From contig JBCCFD010000213.1 in the NCBI GenBank assembly GCA_039029915.1, forward strand, positions 1-12,782: DNA of 12,782 bases, written 5' to 3'. A model generated the notes under the pieces. That model did not search any database, had not been told where the DNA came from, and was given only the letters and a program-made list of their open reading frames with translations. This document shows, in pieces, positions 1 to 6,964 of this stretch; within the stretch, counting starts at the first letter, position 1; each line of letters opens with the position of its first letter. The position numbers and the translations under genes are program-made. The stretch is from QQUD01 sp039029915. Its GTDB lineage: Bacteria > Chloroflexota > Anaerolineae > Promineifilales > Promineifilaceae.

Positions 1-1008
1 AGAATCTTGCGTCCGCCACACAACTTCTGAGGCATCTCCTGTATCGGTTGATTCAGGATCAAACGGCAAGCTTCGGATTGTGTTCCAAACGGTCAGATAA
101 CCGTCAGCTTCGATAAGGGCAAGTGCTTCGTTCGCCTCTTCCTCTGTGCCGAAGGTAATGTTAAAGTAACTCGCGTGTGGCGCCATCGTTGAAAGTTCTT
201 CTTCCTCAGCGATAGCATCAGCTAACCGTTCCCGATAGAGTGATTGAGTAATAGTGGAGCGGAAGCTTGCTTCGTTTGTGTTAAATGCATCTAAGCGGGC
301 TAAAAACTCACTGTATTGTTCATCAAACGATTCTTGAGAAACGGCCGTTGCTGTTGGGGCTGGTGTCCCGGTAGGGCGCATCGTTGCCGTCGGGAATGGT
401 GTCAATGTGGGCAAAAGTTCCGTAATAACCTGAGTAGGAATCGGCGTTAAAGAGGGGGTAGGCATAATGGTTTCCGTAGCCGCTGGCATCGGCGTCGGCA
501 CATCACCATCAAAGAAATTGTAAATACCGCCAATCTCAGCATCAATATCGGCCTCAGTGACCGTAATGCCTCGATCAGCAGCAGCTTGGCGAATAATTGT
601 TTCATCAACCATCGCATCGAGCACCCCTTGACCAAACGCATCTTCATCGAGAAGTTGCCCAATAGCTTGGCCCGAAAACTGCTGGATAATACCGACGTCT
701 CCGCCAAATGCTTCTAGCTGATTTTCCAATAAGATAATGAGTTGTGCTCGCTCGTAGCGAACCCGATTTTGCCATTCGCTCAGGGTAATCTCTTCGCCGT
801 TAACATTAGCAACGGCCCGACTAGGCTGAATCAGCCACTCATTGATCCCTGCAAAAACCAAAATTGCCAAAATCAAACCGGCAACAATTAGAACACCAAG
901 CTGCACTTGGCGATTTTGTTCATTGAGTTTGCGGGATTTTAATGCTTCTTTTCGTGTTTGTCGGCGATTGATAACCTGTTTTTCTTCTTGATTGCGTTTT
1001 TTTGCCAT
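1..1008 (-). CDS. Membrane-anchored SurA/PpiC-like peptidyl-prolyl isomerase, C-terminus cut by window edge
   Basis: The frame is open from an ATG at 1008 to the left edge: 336 codons without a stop, so the C-terminus lies outside. Residues 1-34 are strongly basic. Residues 36-57 form one membrane anchor (VQLGVLIVAG onward), which puts the rest outside the membrane. Residues 66-165 resemble the SurA N-terminal chaperone domain (VANVNGEEITLSEW, then a helical section). Residues 170-223 are a Thr/Pro-rich low-complexity linker. A helix and the start of a parvulin domain follow (from about 276, MAPHASYFNITFGTEEEANEAL). The parvulin body is not visible, so catalytic residues cannot be checked. 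By family, such proteins help exported proteins fold by cis-trans isomerisation of prolyl bonds. The start is 17 bp after the ssb stop, so co-transcription with ssb is likely. The ribosome site is weak. Confidence 0.8.
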   Translation of the reverse strand, partial: MAKKRNQEEKQVINRRQTRKEALKSRKLNEQNRQVQLGVLIVAGLILAILVFAGINEWLIQPSRAVANVNGEEITLSEWQNRVRYERAQLIILLENQLEAFGGDVGIIQQFSGQAIGQLLDEDAFGQGVLDAMVDETIIRQAAADRGITVTEADIDAEIGGIYNFFDGDVPTPMPAATETIMPTPSLTPIPTQVITELLPTLTPFPTATMRPTGTPAPTATAVSQESFDEQYSEFLARLDAFNTNEASFRSTITQSLYRERLADAIAEEEELSTMAPHASYFNITFGTEEEANEALALIEADGYLTVWNTIRSLPFDPESTDTGDASEVVWRTQDS

Positions 1009-1025
1009 ATTATTTCAAGAATTCC

Positions 1026-1367
1026 CTATTCTTCATAGTCATTCAAAGCAATTAAATCTTGGGCCACCACCTCAGTTCTGAAATGACGTCGACCAGAGGA
1101 GTCTTCCCAACTACGGGTTTGCAAGCGGCCTTCAATATATACTTTATGACCGCGTGACAAACGCTTCTTGCTTAATTCAGCCAAGTTTCCCCAGGCAACA
1201 ACGTTAAACCATTCAGTTTCTTCATGCTTTGCGCCTTCAGTAGAAATCCACGAGCGGGATGTTCCCACACTAAAAGAGGCAACTGGACGGCCGTTAGGGG
1301 TATGGCGAACCTCTGGATTGCCATCAACCCAACCGATTATCATGACTTTATTTAGGCCCTTATTCAT
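1026..1367 (-). CDS. ssb: Single-stranded DNA-binding protein, short form
   Basis: A 113-residue OB-fold SSB that binds single-stranded DNA in replication, recombination and repair. It is recognised by the N-terminal GLNKVMIIGWVDGNPEVRHT, then VASFSVGTSRSW, EWFNVVAWGNLAE, and a basic strand GHKVYIEGRLQTRSW. The start at 1367 is preferred because MNKGLNKV matches usual SSB N-termini and GGAAG lies five bases upstream. An in-frame ATG at 1379 would add four residues but has a poorly spaced ribosome site. The protein ends ALNDYEE directly after the OB fold. The Gly/Pro-rich linker and acidic DDIPF-like tip used by many SSBs to recruit partners are absent. Its position after rpsF is the classical bacterial context, but the usual rpsR does not follow; a foldase gene takes that place. 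Confidence 0.93.
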   Translation of the reverse strand: MNKGLNKVMIIGWVDGNPEVRHTPNGRPVASFSVGTSRSWISTEGAKHEETEWFNVVAWGNLAELSKKRLSRGHKVYIEGRLQTRSWEDSSGRRHFRTEVVAQDLIALNDYEE

Positions 1368-1595
1368 TTTTGCTTCCATCTTCTACCGTGATATAGAGCT
1401 TAACCTGCTATATACCACCCAATGGTAAGACACTGCCTTATTCTGCTCATAAACCTTGAGGCTTATCTTACCAGGGCACAAATGTGCCTGTGGCAGTTTG
1501 GTGTAAATTCTGAAGCCATAAATTTTGTTGGGCGCCAAACTGTTTGAATGACAGTGTGACGCAACTCAGTTGGCAACCTATTTACCCGCCCTGCA
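1368..1595 (-). other. rpsF-ssb intergenic region with two inverted repeats
   Basis: This 228-bp stretch has no supported gene. It holds an 8-bp inverted repeat CAGTTTGG (1494-1501) / CCAAACTG (1535-1542) and a small hairpin GGCAC-AAAT-GTGCC (1475-1488). Neither is followed by a T-tract on the minus strand, so these are not clear terminators. TATATA at 1409-1414 (minus strand) could be a -10 element for ssb, but no convincing -35 was found. It could contain a processing site, an attenuator or a secondary ssb promoter. Confidence 0.3.
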
Positions 1596-1892
1596 CTACG
1601 ATTCTTTGCGAACAACTAGATAACGTAGGAGATCTTCCGTATATTGCATATTTCGTTCAATATCGGGGATTCTTTGAGGATCAAGATTCACTTCAAAATG
1701 GATGTAGTATCCATCTTTGTGATTGCGAATGGCATATGCCATTTTGCGTGATCCCCAGTGATGGGTAGTGGGGCGATTATCGTCAGTGACTTCGCCACCA
1801 ACGAGCCAACCAGTGACTCGTTCAATAATTTCGTTACGTGGTTCTTCTTCTAATTTTGGTTGAATTATTATTGTTACTTCATACTCGCGCAT
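1596..1892 (-). CDS. rpsF: 30S ribosomal protein bS6
   Basis: A 98-residue protein matching bS6 along its length: N-terminal MREYEVTIIIQPKLEE, the central GGEV turn, HHWGSRKMAYAIRNHKDGYYIHFEV, and the C-terminal IERNMQYTEDLLRYLVVRK. bS6 sits on the platform of the small ribosomal subunit and pairs with bS18. The start at 1892 is chosen because MREYE is the standard bS6 N-terminus and AAGGAG lies about 11 bases upstream. The in-frame ATG at 1943 would add 17 residues unlike any S6. It heads the minus-strand cluster rpsF-ssb-foldase. There is no acidic or glutamate-rich C-terminal extension. Confidence 0.95.
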   Translation of the reverse strand: MREYEVTIIIQPKLEEEPRNEIIERVTGWLVGGEVTDDNRPTTHHWGSRKMAYAIRNHKDGYYIHFEVNLDPQRIPDIERNMQYTEDLLRYLVVRKES

Positions 1893-2017
1893 GTGATTTA
1901 AATCTCCTTTCCACGGAATGGACTCGGGCGAGACATGCCCCAACTCTATTTGGTTGGAGCGGAAAGCAGCACTTTGTGTTCAATTTTTGCTGTGCAACGG
2001 TCGAGGATGATAACATT

Positions 2018-2029
2018 AAACGGCCGTTT
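2018..2029. repeat. AAACGGCCGTTT palindrome, the only intergenic copy of the iterated motif
   Basis: A perfect 12-bp palindrome in the 176-bp spacer between the divergent rpsF and the membrane-protein gene. It belongs to the AACGGCCGTT family found throughout this window. All other copies of the 8-bp core lie in coding sequence. Here it could also serve as a regulator site for the divergent promoters, but its sequence is the same as in the coding copies. Confidence 0.6.
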
Positions 2030-2054
2030 TCACAAGGGGAATAATCATTTGATT

Positions 2055-2060
2055 GGAGGA
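2055..2060 (+). promoter_or_regulatory. Ribosome binding site that selects a TTG start
   Basis: GGAGGA, a near-complete anti-16S match, ends eight bases before the TTG at 2069. It is the evidence that translation starts at this TTG and not at a later ATG, such as the codon for Met22 inside the first membrane segment. Confidence 0.75.
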
Positions 2061-2068
2061 ATATTCAG

Positions 2069-3271
2069 TTGGGAAAAAATCTAAGGCCTGTCAACACGCG
2101 CTTGCTTACTGTTCTCTTTAGCGCGTGGTTTATGGGAAGCTTTTTCATCGCCGTTTGGCTGATATTAAACAGTCAGCCGCATCACGCCGAGCGCTTGTTT
2201 TGGCTGGCCCTATTGGCCTTGCTCCTTCCCCCAATCATCTATCTAGACCTAACGAAAAGATACGCCAGTATGCGCCCTACTTATCCCTATTTTTTCATTG
2301 AACTTGACCTTCTCATGTTTTATCTGCTTCCAGGGATGGTATTAATCACGGGCATTGTTGTCATGCCTCGTCAAACGGTTTGGGCGTTTGGTCAGACCGC
2401 CCCCGCTACAGTTTTGCAGATTAGAGATGTGGAAGCAGTCGACGACGATCTGGGACGTTTTGGGGGGACCTGTATCGATTTCAGCTATCAAATTGGAGCA
2501 ACGGAATTTGACCGTGAAAATTGTTCGCGGCGAAGTAGCCTCGAGCCTCAATTGCGCGGTGAGCCATATGAAGTTACATACCTGCGCTGGGCACCGCAAT
2601 TTGGCTATATCAACATCCCCCTCATGTATCAAAATTTAGATACTGCACTCGCTTTCCTTTCACTAATTACAATTGGCTGGGTGGTAGGAACGGCCGTTGT
2701 TAGCCACTTCCGCTTTCCCTACCCGCTTCCGCCTATGCCCGCCAAATCAGCCACAGAAATTGTGCAGCGGTTTGGACTAAATCATCTCTTGACAGCCGAA
2801 GACGACATCAATTTATGGGCGGCTGTCCTTAAATCAGAGTTTCGCAGCTCCGGAAATAAATTTTTTGATGAATCAGAAAACCGGTTCGGCATCGCTCAAA
2901 TTGCCCCCGCCACAAAATTACACCTTCAGCCCATAGAAGGGTACTGTTTCCAACGCAAAGACGAGTATTATTTGCAAGTTGTACCCTGTGAGCCAGAGGA
3001 ATATCAAGACGCTGACTTTGACCCTGAAATAGCACCCATTGTCCCGGTGCGATTGCTGCATATTGCCCGTATTCCAAAAATTGATAAGCGCATCACCCGA
3101 ACGCTCGTCTTACCGAGACCAAGCATCAACAAGAACCGTGTGCCAGTTTACAGTGGCAGTAGTAATAAACTAGGCACGGGTGGGTCTGGAACAGCCTGGT
3201 ATTGGGAAAAAAGTGGCAACGGCAGTTGGAAAAACAGTTATCAAATCATTGAACGTTGGAGTAAGGAATAA
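2069..3271 (+). CDS. Four-TM membrane protein with a DUF3592-like extracytoplasmic loop, function unknown
   Basis: A 400-residue protein starting at TTG. Four hydrophobic segments are visible: about 11-33, 42-59, 80-99 and 190-211. The loop between the last two (about 111-182) reads APATVLQIRDVE, then CIDFSYQIGATEFDREN, then GEPYEVTYLRWAPQFGYI. That is the pattern of DUF3592: a small beta domain between two helices with a final Tyr-x-x-x-x-Pro-like turn. Cys135 and Cys152 in this loop could form a disulfide. Residues 215-400 form a soluble tail without a recognised domain, ending in a Gly/Ser/Trp-rich stretch around 369-393. The next gene starts three bases after its stop, so the two are almost certainly co-translated. 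The DUF3592 link was made by eye and no function is known for it. A role linked to the aminotransferase is only inferred from spacing. Confidence 0.75.
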   Translation: MGKNLRPVNTRLLTVLFSAWFMGSFFIAVWLILNSQPHHAERLFWLALLALLLPPIIYLDLTKRYASMRPTYPYFFIELDLLMFYLLPGMVLITGIVVMPRQTVWAFGQTAPATVLQIRDVEAVDDDLGRFGGTCIDFSYQIGATEFDRENCSRRSSLEPQLRGEPYEVTYLRWAPQFGYINIPLMYQNLDTALAFLSLITIGWVVGTAVVSHFRFPYPLPPMPAKSATEIVQRFGLNHLLTAEDDINLWAAVLKSEFRSSGNKFFDESENRFGIAQIAPATKLHLQPIEGYCFQRKDEYYLQVVPCEPEEYQDADFDPEIAPIVPVRLLHIARIPKIDKRITRTLVLPRPSINKNRVPVYSGSSNKLGTGGSGTAWYWEKSGNGSWKNSYQIIERWSKE

Positions 3272-3274
3272 AAC

Positions 3275-4390
3275 ATGAACATTCCCCCATTTAAAATTGA
3301 ACGCTACTTTGCCAAATACGAATTTAACGCCCCCTACTTGCTTAGTTCAAGCGACTGTGAAGCAATGTCAATTGGCGACCTGTTAGCCCTTGAACCCGGT
3401 TCGGTTGAGGCGTTTCATAACCATTGGCTAGGGTATACCGAATCCCAAGGTGACCCGGCCCTGCGGCAATCCATTGCCAGAATGTATGCCAATTGTTCTG
3501 CAGATGATGTGCTCGTTTTTACAGGAGCAGAGGAGGGGATATTTAACTTCATGCAGGGGGTTTTGCAAGCAGGTGATCACCTTATTTGCCATTTTCCTTG
3601 TTACCAATCGGCTCACAGCATTGCCAAAGCCAACGGGGTTGAGGTTAGCTTTTGGCAGCAAAATGAGGCTGATGATTGGGCTTTAGATTTGGCAGATTTA
3701 ACAAAGCTACTTCAGCCTAACACCAAAGCAATTTATGTCAACTTCCCTAACAATCCAACCGGCTATCACCCAAACCGAGACCTTTTTGATGGGCTGGTTG
3801 AGTTTGCACGTCAGCATAATTTATACATTTTTTCCGATGAGGTTTATCGCGAGCTTGAGTCTGATACATCCCTGCAGCTACCCGCGATGTGCGATGTTTA
3901 CGAGAAGGCACTTTCGCTGTGTGTGACTTCAAAAGCATATGGCTTAGCGGGCTTGCGTATTGGGTGGCTGGCCACGCGCGATCAGGCTGTTTACGGCCGT
4001 CTTCTCGAGCTTAAAGATTACATCACCATCTGCAACAGCGCTCCCAGTGAATTTTTAGCGCGTATTGCTATGGATCATCGCGAAACCCTCGCTGCCCGAA
4101 ACTTAAATATCATCACTAAAAATTTAGACATTGCCGATGAGTTTTTTGGCCGATTTAGCACGCTGTTTGAATGGAAACGGCCGTTGGCTGGCCCCATCGC
4201 TTTTCCCAAATACCTTGGGGGTAGTGCCCTTGAGTTCTCACAACAAGTCACAAACGAAGCGGGCATTATGCTTCTACCGGGCACAGTTTATGAACTTGAT
4301 GACGCCCATATTCGGTTTGGATTTGGCCGCCAAAATTTTGAAGAAGGCATTACCAAACTGAGTGATTTCTTAACAAAAACCAAAGCATAA
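3275..4390 (+). CDS. Class I/II PLP-dependent aminotransferase
   Basis: A 371-residue fold-type I PLP enzyme. Visible motifs are the phosphate-site segment FTGAEEGIF (82-90), the cofactor-binding VNFPNNPTG (155-163), SDEVYRELE (187-195) with Asp188 for the pyridine nitrogen, the Schiff-base lysine Lys220 in TSKAYGLAGLRIGW, and the C-terminal arginine region HIRFGFGR (345-352) for a carboxylate. All core catalytic residues are present and the length is normal. The N-terminus IERYFAKYEF with LLSSSDCEA and HWLGYTESQGDPALR recalls the subgroup that includes capreomycidine-synthase and L-arginine-hydroxylase-like (MppP-like) enzymes, so it may not be a simple transaminase. That is from memory of sequence style and is unproven. 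The substrate is unknown. The ribosome site GGAGTAAGGA overlaps the end of the preceding gene, which indicates translational coupling. Confidence 0.88.
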   Translation: MNIPPFKIERYFAKYEFNAPYLLSSSDCEAMSIGDLLALEPGSVEAFHNHWLGYTESQGDPALRQSIARMYANCSADDVLVFTGAEEGIFNFMQGVLQAGDHLICHFPCYQSAHSIAKANGVEVSFWQQNEADDWALDLADLTKLLQPNTKAIYVNFPNNPTGYHPNRDLFDGLVEFARQHNLYIFSDEVYRELESDTSLQLPAMCDVYEKALSLCVTSKAYGLAGLRIGWLATRDQAVYGRLLELKDYITICNSAPSEFLARIAMDHRETLAARNLNIITKNLDIADEFFGRFSTLFEWKRPLAGPIAFPKYLGGSALEFSQQVTNEAGIMLLPGTVYELDDAHIRFGFGRQNFEEGITKLSDFLTKTKA

Positions 4391-4417
4391 GTTTTTTACA
4401 ACATAATATGTAAAAAC
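4391..4417 (+). terminator. AT-rich hairpin directly after the aminotransferase stop
   Basis: GTTTTTTACA (4391-4400) and TGTAAAAAC (4409-4417) form an inverted repeat around an 8-base loop, starting at the base after the stop codon. It is in the right place for a terminator or mRNA 3' end. The stem is almost all A/T and no clear T-run follows, so termination is a guess. Confidence 0.35.
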
Positions 4418-4508
4418 TAAATCAATCGTTCAAGCAAAAGACCTTTTTTGTTGTTGACCTGATACGAATTTACAAAACAAATATTTCAAAATAGAAACGC
4501 AAAGTGTA

Positions 4509-4531
4509 CCTGATGTATAAATAAAATCAGG
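4509..4531 (+). promoter_or_regulatory. Possible promoter/operator region upstream of the glycosidase gene
   Basis: CCTGAT (4509-4514) and ATCAGG (4526-4531) form an inverted repeat with an 11-base spacer that contains TATAAA (4516-4521), a possible -10 element. No good -35 is visible at the usual distance. The rest of the 197-bp gap (4391-4587) is AT-rich without an ORF. Confidence 0.25.
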
Positions 4532-4587
4532 CGTCTTAGGGTCTTTGTGTTCCTTACCTTCCCTCTTCACAGCCTAGAAAGCGCACT

Positions 4588-5481
4588 ATGATTCAACGTC
4601 TTTGGAAACTCCTGCTAAGAACCTTTATCCTCATCTCAGCCTTTTTTATTATTTGGGCTTTTTACATTCTGATACAACGACCAGCACGCCAAACGGTAAC
4701 ACAACCACTCTATGAAGGCGTCACTTACTATCGTGAAGTGTGGCAGGAGCCGCGCTCGCTTATCTTTCACATCGTTGAAGTAGACCGCACGGCAGAAGGA
4801 GTTGAATTCTTCGTGACCCCCGGAGTTGATTTGGAAGGGGATAATGATTATTTGGCACAAAAAACGACTGATTTTTTGCTTGAGAATAATCTACAATTGG
4901 CTATTAATGGTGATTTTTTTAGACCATTCGAATCGCTGACCCCCTTCCACTACTATCCTTATGTGGGGGATCCCATCGACATTATGGGGTTTGCCATCTC
5001 TGATGGAGTCACTTACTCTACCCCAGAAAATGCCAGGCCCGTCTTGTGCATCACGCCGGAAACGGCCGTAATTGAAAAGTTCATTTGCCCACCGGACACC
5101 TTACAAGCAATGGGGGGTGGCACGATTTTTTATGAAAATAGCGAGGTCGTCATGGCGCGTCTTGAACGTCTGTATCTGCGTGTGCCGCAACCCCGCACCA
5201 TGATTGCTCTAGATGAGACTGGTGATACGATTTGGTTTATTTTGGTAGACGGCCGTCAACGCCGCTATAGTGAAGGGATTGGTCTTCAAGAGATGACGCC
5301 GCTGCTTGAACAGTTAGGGGCAAAGATAGCGTTAAATTTAGATGGGGGAGGATCTGTCACACTGGCTATTGAAGAAAACGGCCGTTCTAAAATTCTCAAC
5401 TCCCCCATCCATACCCGCATTCCCCTCCGAGAACGTCCCATTGGCAATCATCTAGGAATTTATGCTCAGCCGTTAGAGTGA
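4588..5481 (+). CDS. Phosphodiester glycosidase (NAGPA/DUF2233 family), membrane-anchored
   Basis: A 297-residue protein with an uncleaved-looking signal anchor (about 10-29, after the basic MIQRLWKLLLR) and an extracytoplasmic domain of the NAGPA family. Family hallmarks in order: AINGDFF (105-111), the glycine turn MGGGTIFYENS (175-185), PRTMIALDETGDTIWFILVDGRQ (202-224), the catalytic-core ALNLDGGGSVTL (248-259), NSPI (271-274) and the closing RERPIGNHLGIY (281-292). By family these enzymes release N-acetylglucosamine or related sugars from phosphodiester linkages, and bacterial members act on wall or secreted glycopolymers. The precise substrate here is not shown. The gene stands alone, 197 bp after the aminotransferase, and converges on ino1 across a strong terminator. 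Three copies of the ACGGCCGT core lie inside it. Confidence 0.9.
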   Translation: MIQRLWKLLLRTFILISAFFIIWAFYILIQRPARQTVTQPLYEGVTYYREVWQEPRSLIFHIVEVDRTAEGVEFFVTPGVDLEGDNDYLAQKTTDFLLENNLQLAINGDFFRPFESLTPFHYYPYVGDPIDIMGFAISDGVTYSTPENARPVLCITPETAVIEKFICPPDTLQAMGGGTIFYENSEVVMARLERLYLRVPQPRTMIALDETGDTIWFILVDGRQRRYSEGIGLQEMTPLLEQLGAKIALNLDGGGSVTLAIEENGRSKILNSPIHTRIPLRERPIGNHLGIYAQPLE

Positions 5482-5575
5482 CGTTTATTTCAGTGTTAGT
5501 CAAAAATGGTTTTTTAGCAATAGTCGGGTTTATTAGCACCGTTTTTTGGGCAAAACAGCAAGGTAGAAAAACAAA

Positions 5576-5635
5576 GATGGCTGGACCAGAATCAATTGTT
5601 ACACAGTTGATTTGCTGATCCAGCCATCACTTTTT
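5576..5635. terminator. Strong bidirectional intrinsic terminator between convergent genes
   Basis: A long hairpin has an outer 10-bp stem GATGGCTGGA (5576-5585) / TCCAGCCATC (5619-5628), a 3-bp continuation CAG/CTG, and an inner 6-bp stem AATCAA (5590-5595) / TTGATT (5607-5612). On the plus strand it is followed by TTTTT (5631-5635). On the minus strand the sequence after the stem reads TTTGTTTTT. It lies between the convergent glycosidase gene and ino1 and can serve both. No gene is seen in the rest of 5482-5708. Confidence 0.85.
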
Positions 5636-5708
5636 GAGGGTTCCCCTAAAGATAACAGCTGATCCCTACTGTTTTAACGGCACACGAAGTACAGTAAAAA
5701 ATATTTTA

Positions 5709-6818
5709 TTAGTCACCAGCAACGGCCGTTTTCTCTTCAATCAGCACGTCACCAGCAATGAAATCTTCCGTGATCTGGCGAGCGACGTCGTCAGTGTACT
5801 GAGTCGGTGGTGATTTCATAAAGTATGAAGACGGCGCTTCTAGAGGGCCAGCCAAGCCGCGATCCAGTCCAATTTTAGCGCAGCGAACGGCATCAATAAT
5901 CACACCGGCTGAGTTAGGGGAGTCCCAAACCTCAAGCTTTAGCTCCATCTGCAAAGGCACATCACCAAAGGCCCGACCTTCCATCCGAATATGGCACCAT
6001 TTGCGGTCTGTTAGCCAAGGCACGTAATCACTGGGGCCTACGTGAACGTTTTCATCACCTAGCTCGTAGGGAAGCTGGCTGGTTACGGCATTTGTTTTAG
6101 AAATCTTTTTAGACTCCAGCCGTTTGCGCTCCAGCATGTTGTAGAAATCCATATTTCCACCAAAGTTAAGCTGATACGTTTGGTCGAGATGAACGCCGCG
6201 ATCTTTGAAAAGATTAGTGAGGACGCGATGGGTGATGGTGGCGCCAACTTGGCTTTTGATATCATCCCCAATAATTGGCAAGTCGGCTTCTATAAATTTA
6301 GCCGCCCATTCAGGATCAGAGGCAATGAAAACTGGAATGCCGTTCACAAAGGCACAGCCTGCTGCAATGGCCTGTTCAGCATACCATTTCGAAGCAATCT
6401 CTGATCCAACGGGCAAATAGTTAACCAAGACGTCTGTTTGTGTGTCACGTAGAACCTGAACCACATCAACGGCCGTTTCATTTGACTCCGTCACTTTTTG
6501 GTTCACGTAGTGACCCAAGCCATCAAACGTTTGGCCTCTTTGCACCGCAACCCCAAGATAAGGTACTTCCGCAAATTGAATCGTGTTGTTTGGCTCAGCA
6601 TTGATCGCTTCGCTCAAATCTAAGCCAACTTTAGCCGCGGTGACATCAAAAGCGGCCGTGAATTCAATATCACTGATGTGATAGCCCCCGACTGTGGCAT
6701 GCATCAATCCAGGGATTTCAACATCTACAGCAGCATCCCGGTAATATTCAACCCCTTGCACAAGCGCAGAGGCACAATTTCCAACACCAATAATGGCGAC
6801 ACGTACTTTATTTGACAT
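5709..6818 (-). CDS. ino1: Inositol-3-phosphate synthase
   Basis: A 369-residue myo-inositol-phosphate synthase of the short actinobacterial/archaeal type. The enzyme converts glucose 6-phosphate to 1D-myo-inositol 3-phosphate using bound NAD, the entry step to inositol lipids and inositol osmolytes or thiols. Visible motifs: nucleotide-binding GVGNCAS (11-17), NYLPVGS (133-139), the active-site GDDIKSQVGATI (184-195), NFGGNMDF (218-225), the lysine-rich KRLESKKISKT (232-242), YVPWLTDRKW (265-274) and WDSPNSAGVIIDAVRCAK (298-315). The core looks complete. AGGAG six bases before the ATG supports the start. It lies 138 bp downstream of a LacI-type regulator on the same strand, separated by an octamer repeat array, so read-through or joint control is possible. 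The C-terminal tail encodes KTAV from a copy of the AACGGCCGTT palindrome. Confidence 0.96.
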   Translation of the reverse strand: MSNKVRVAIIGVGNCASALVQGVEYYRDAAVDVEIPGLMHATVGGYHISDIEFTAAFDVTAAKVGLDLSEAINAEPNNTIQFAEVPYLGVAVQRGQTFDGLGHYVNQKVTESNETAVDVVQVLRDTQTDVLVNYLPVGSEIASKWYAEQAIAAGCAFVNGIPVFIASDPEWAAKFIEADLPIIGDDIKSQVGATITHRVLTNLFKDRGVHLDQTYQLNFGGNMDFYNMLERKRLESKKISKTNAVTSQLPYELGDENVHVGPSDYVPWLTDRKWCHIRMEGRAFGDVPLQMELKLEVWDSPNSAGVIIDAVRCAKIGLDRGLAGPLEAPSSYFMKSPPTQYTDDVARQITEDFIAGDVLIEEKTAVAGD

Positions 6819-6832
6819 AATAAGCTCCTATA

Positions 6833-6964
6833 TGAGTTTCTCAGTGAATCAGTACATCAGTTCTTCAGTTTGGCGTTTGTTTCAGTCGCCACACTGCCTG
6901 ACAGCTTTCTGAAATTCTGAAATACTAATTTACTGAAATACTAACTTACTGAATTACTAAACCA
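6833..6964. repeat. Converging arrays of degenerate 8-bp units between lacI and ino1
   Basis: On the plus strand, exact 8-bp phasing is seen from 6833: TGAGTTTC, then TCAGTGAA, TCAGTACA, TCAGTTCT, TCAGTTTG (6841-6872). A second array, 6917-6964, has three 16-bp units (CTGAAATACTAATTTA, CTGAAATACTAACTTA, CTGAATTACTAAACCA), each made of two octamers. On the opposite strand these read T(C/T)AGTANN, the same unit inverted. The last unit overlaps the 3' end of lacI. The two arrays could pair into a long imperfect hairpin in the ino1 leader RNA. Confidence 0.75.

Noticed and set aside
1168..1428. Plus-strand ORF of 86 codons over ssb
   Set aside because: It lies antisense to a clear SSB frame, has no ribosome site and no recognisable protein pattern.
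1893..2068. S6:S18-type autoregulatory leader upstream of rpsF
   Set aside because: Several CCG triplets occur in the leader, but no stable hairpin displaying one could be drawn by eye.
4454..4482. TTGACC-based promoter for the glycosidase gene
   Set aside because: The -35-like hexamer is good, but the sequence at the expected -10 (ACAAAT) is poor.
6522..6533. CAAACGTTTG inside ino1 as a third LacI operator
   Set aside because: It lacks the flanking GC on both sides (TCAAACGTTTGG), lies deep in coding sequence and encodes an ordinary part of Ino1.
6833..6964. CRISPR-like array between lacI and ino1
   Set aside because: Units are 8 bp in continuous tandem without spacers, and no cas genes are nearby.
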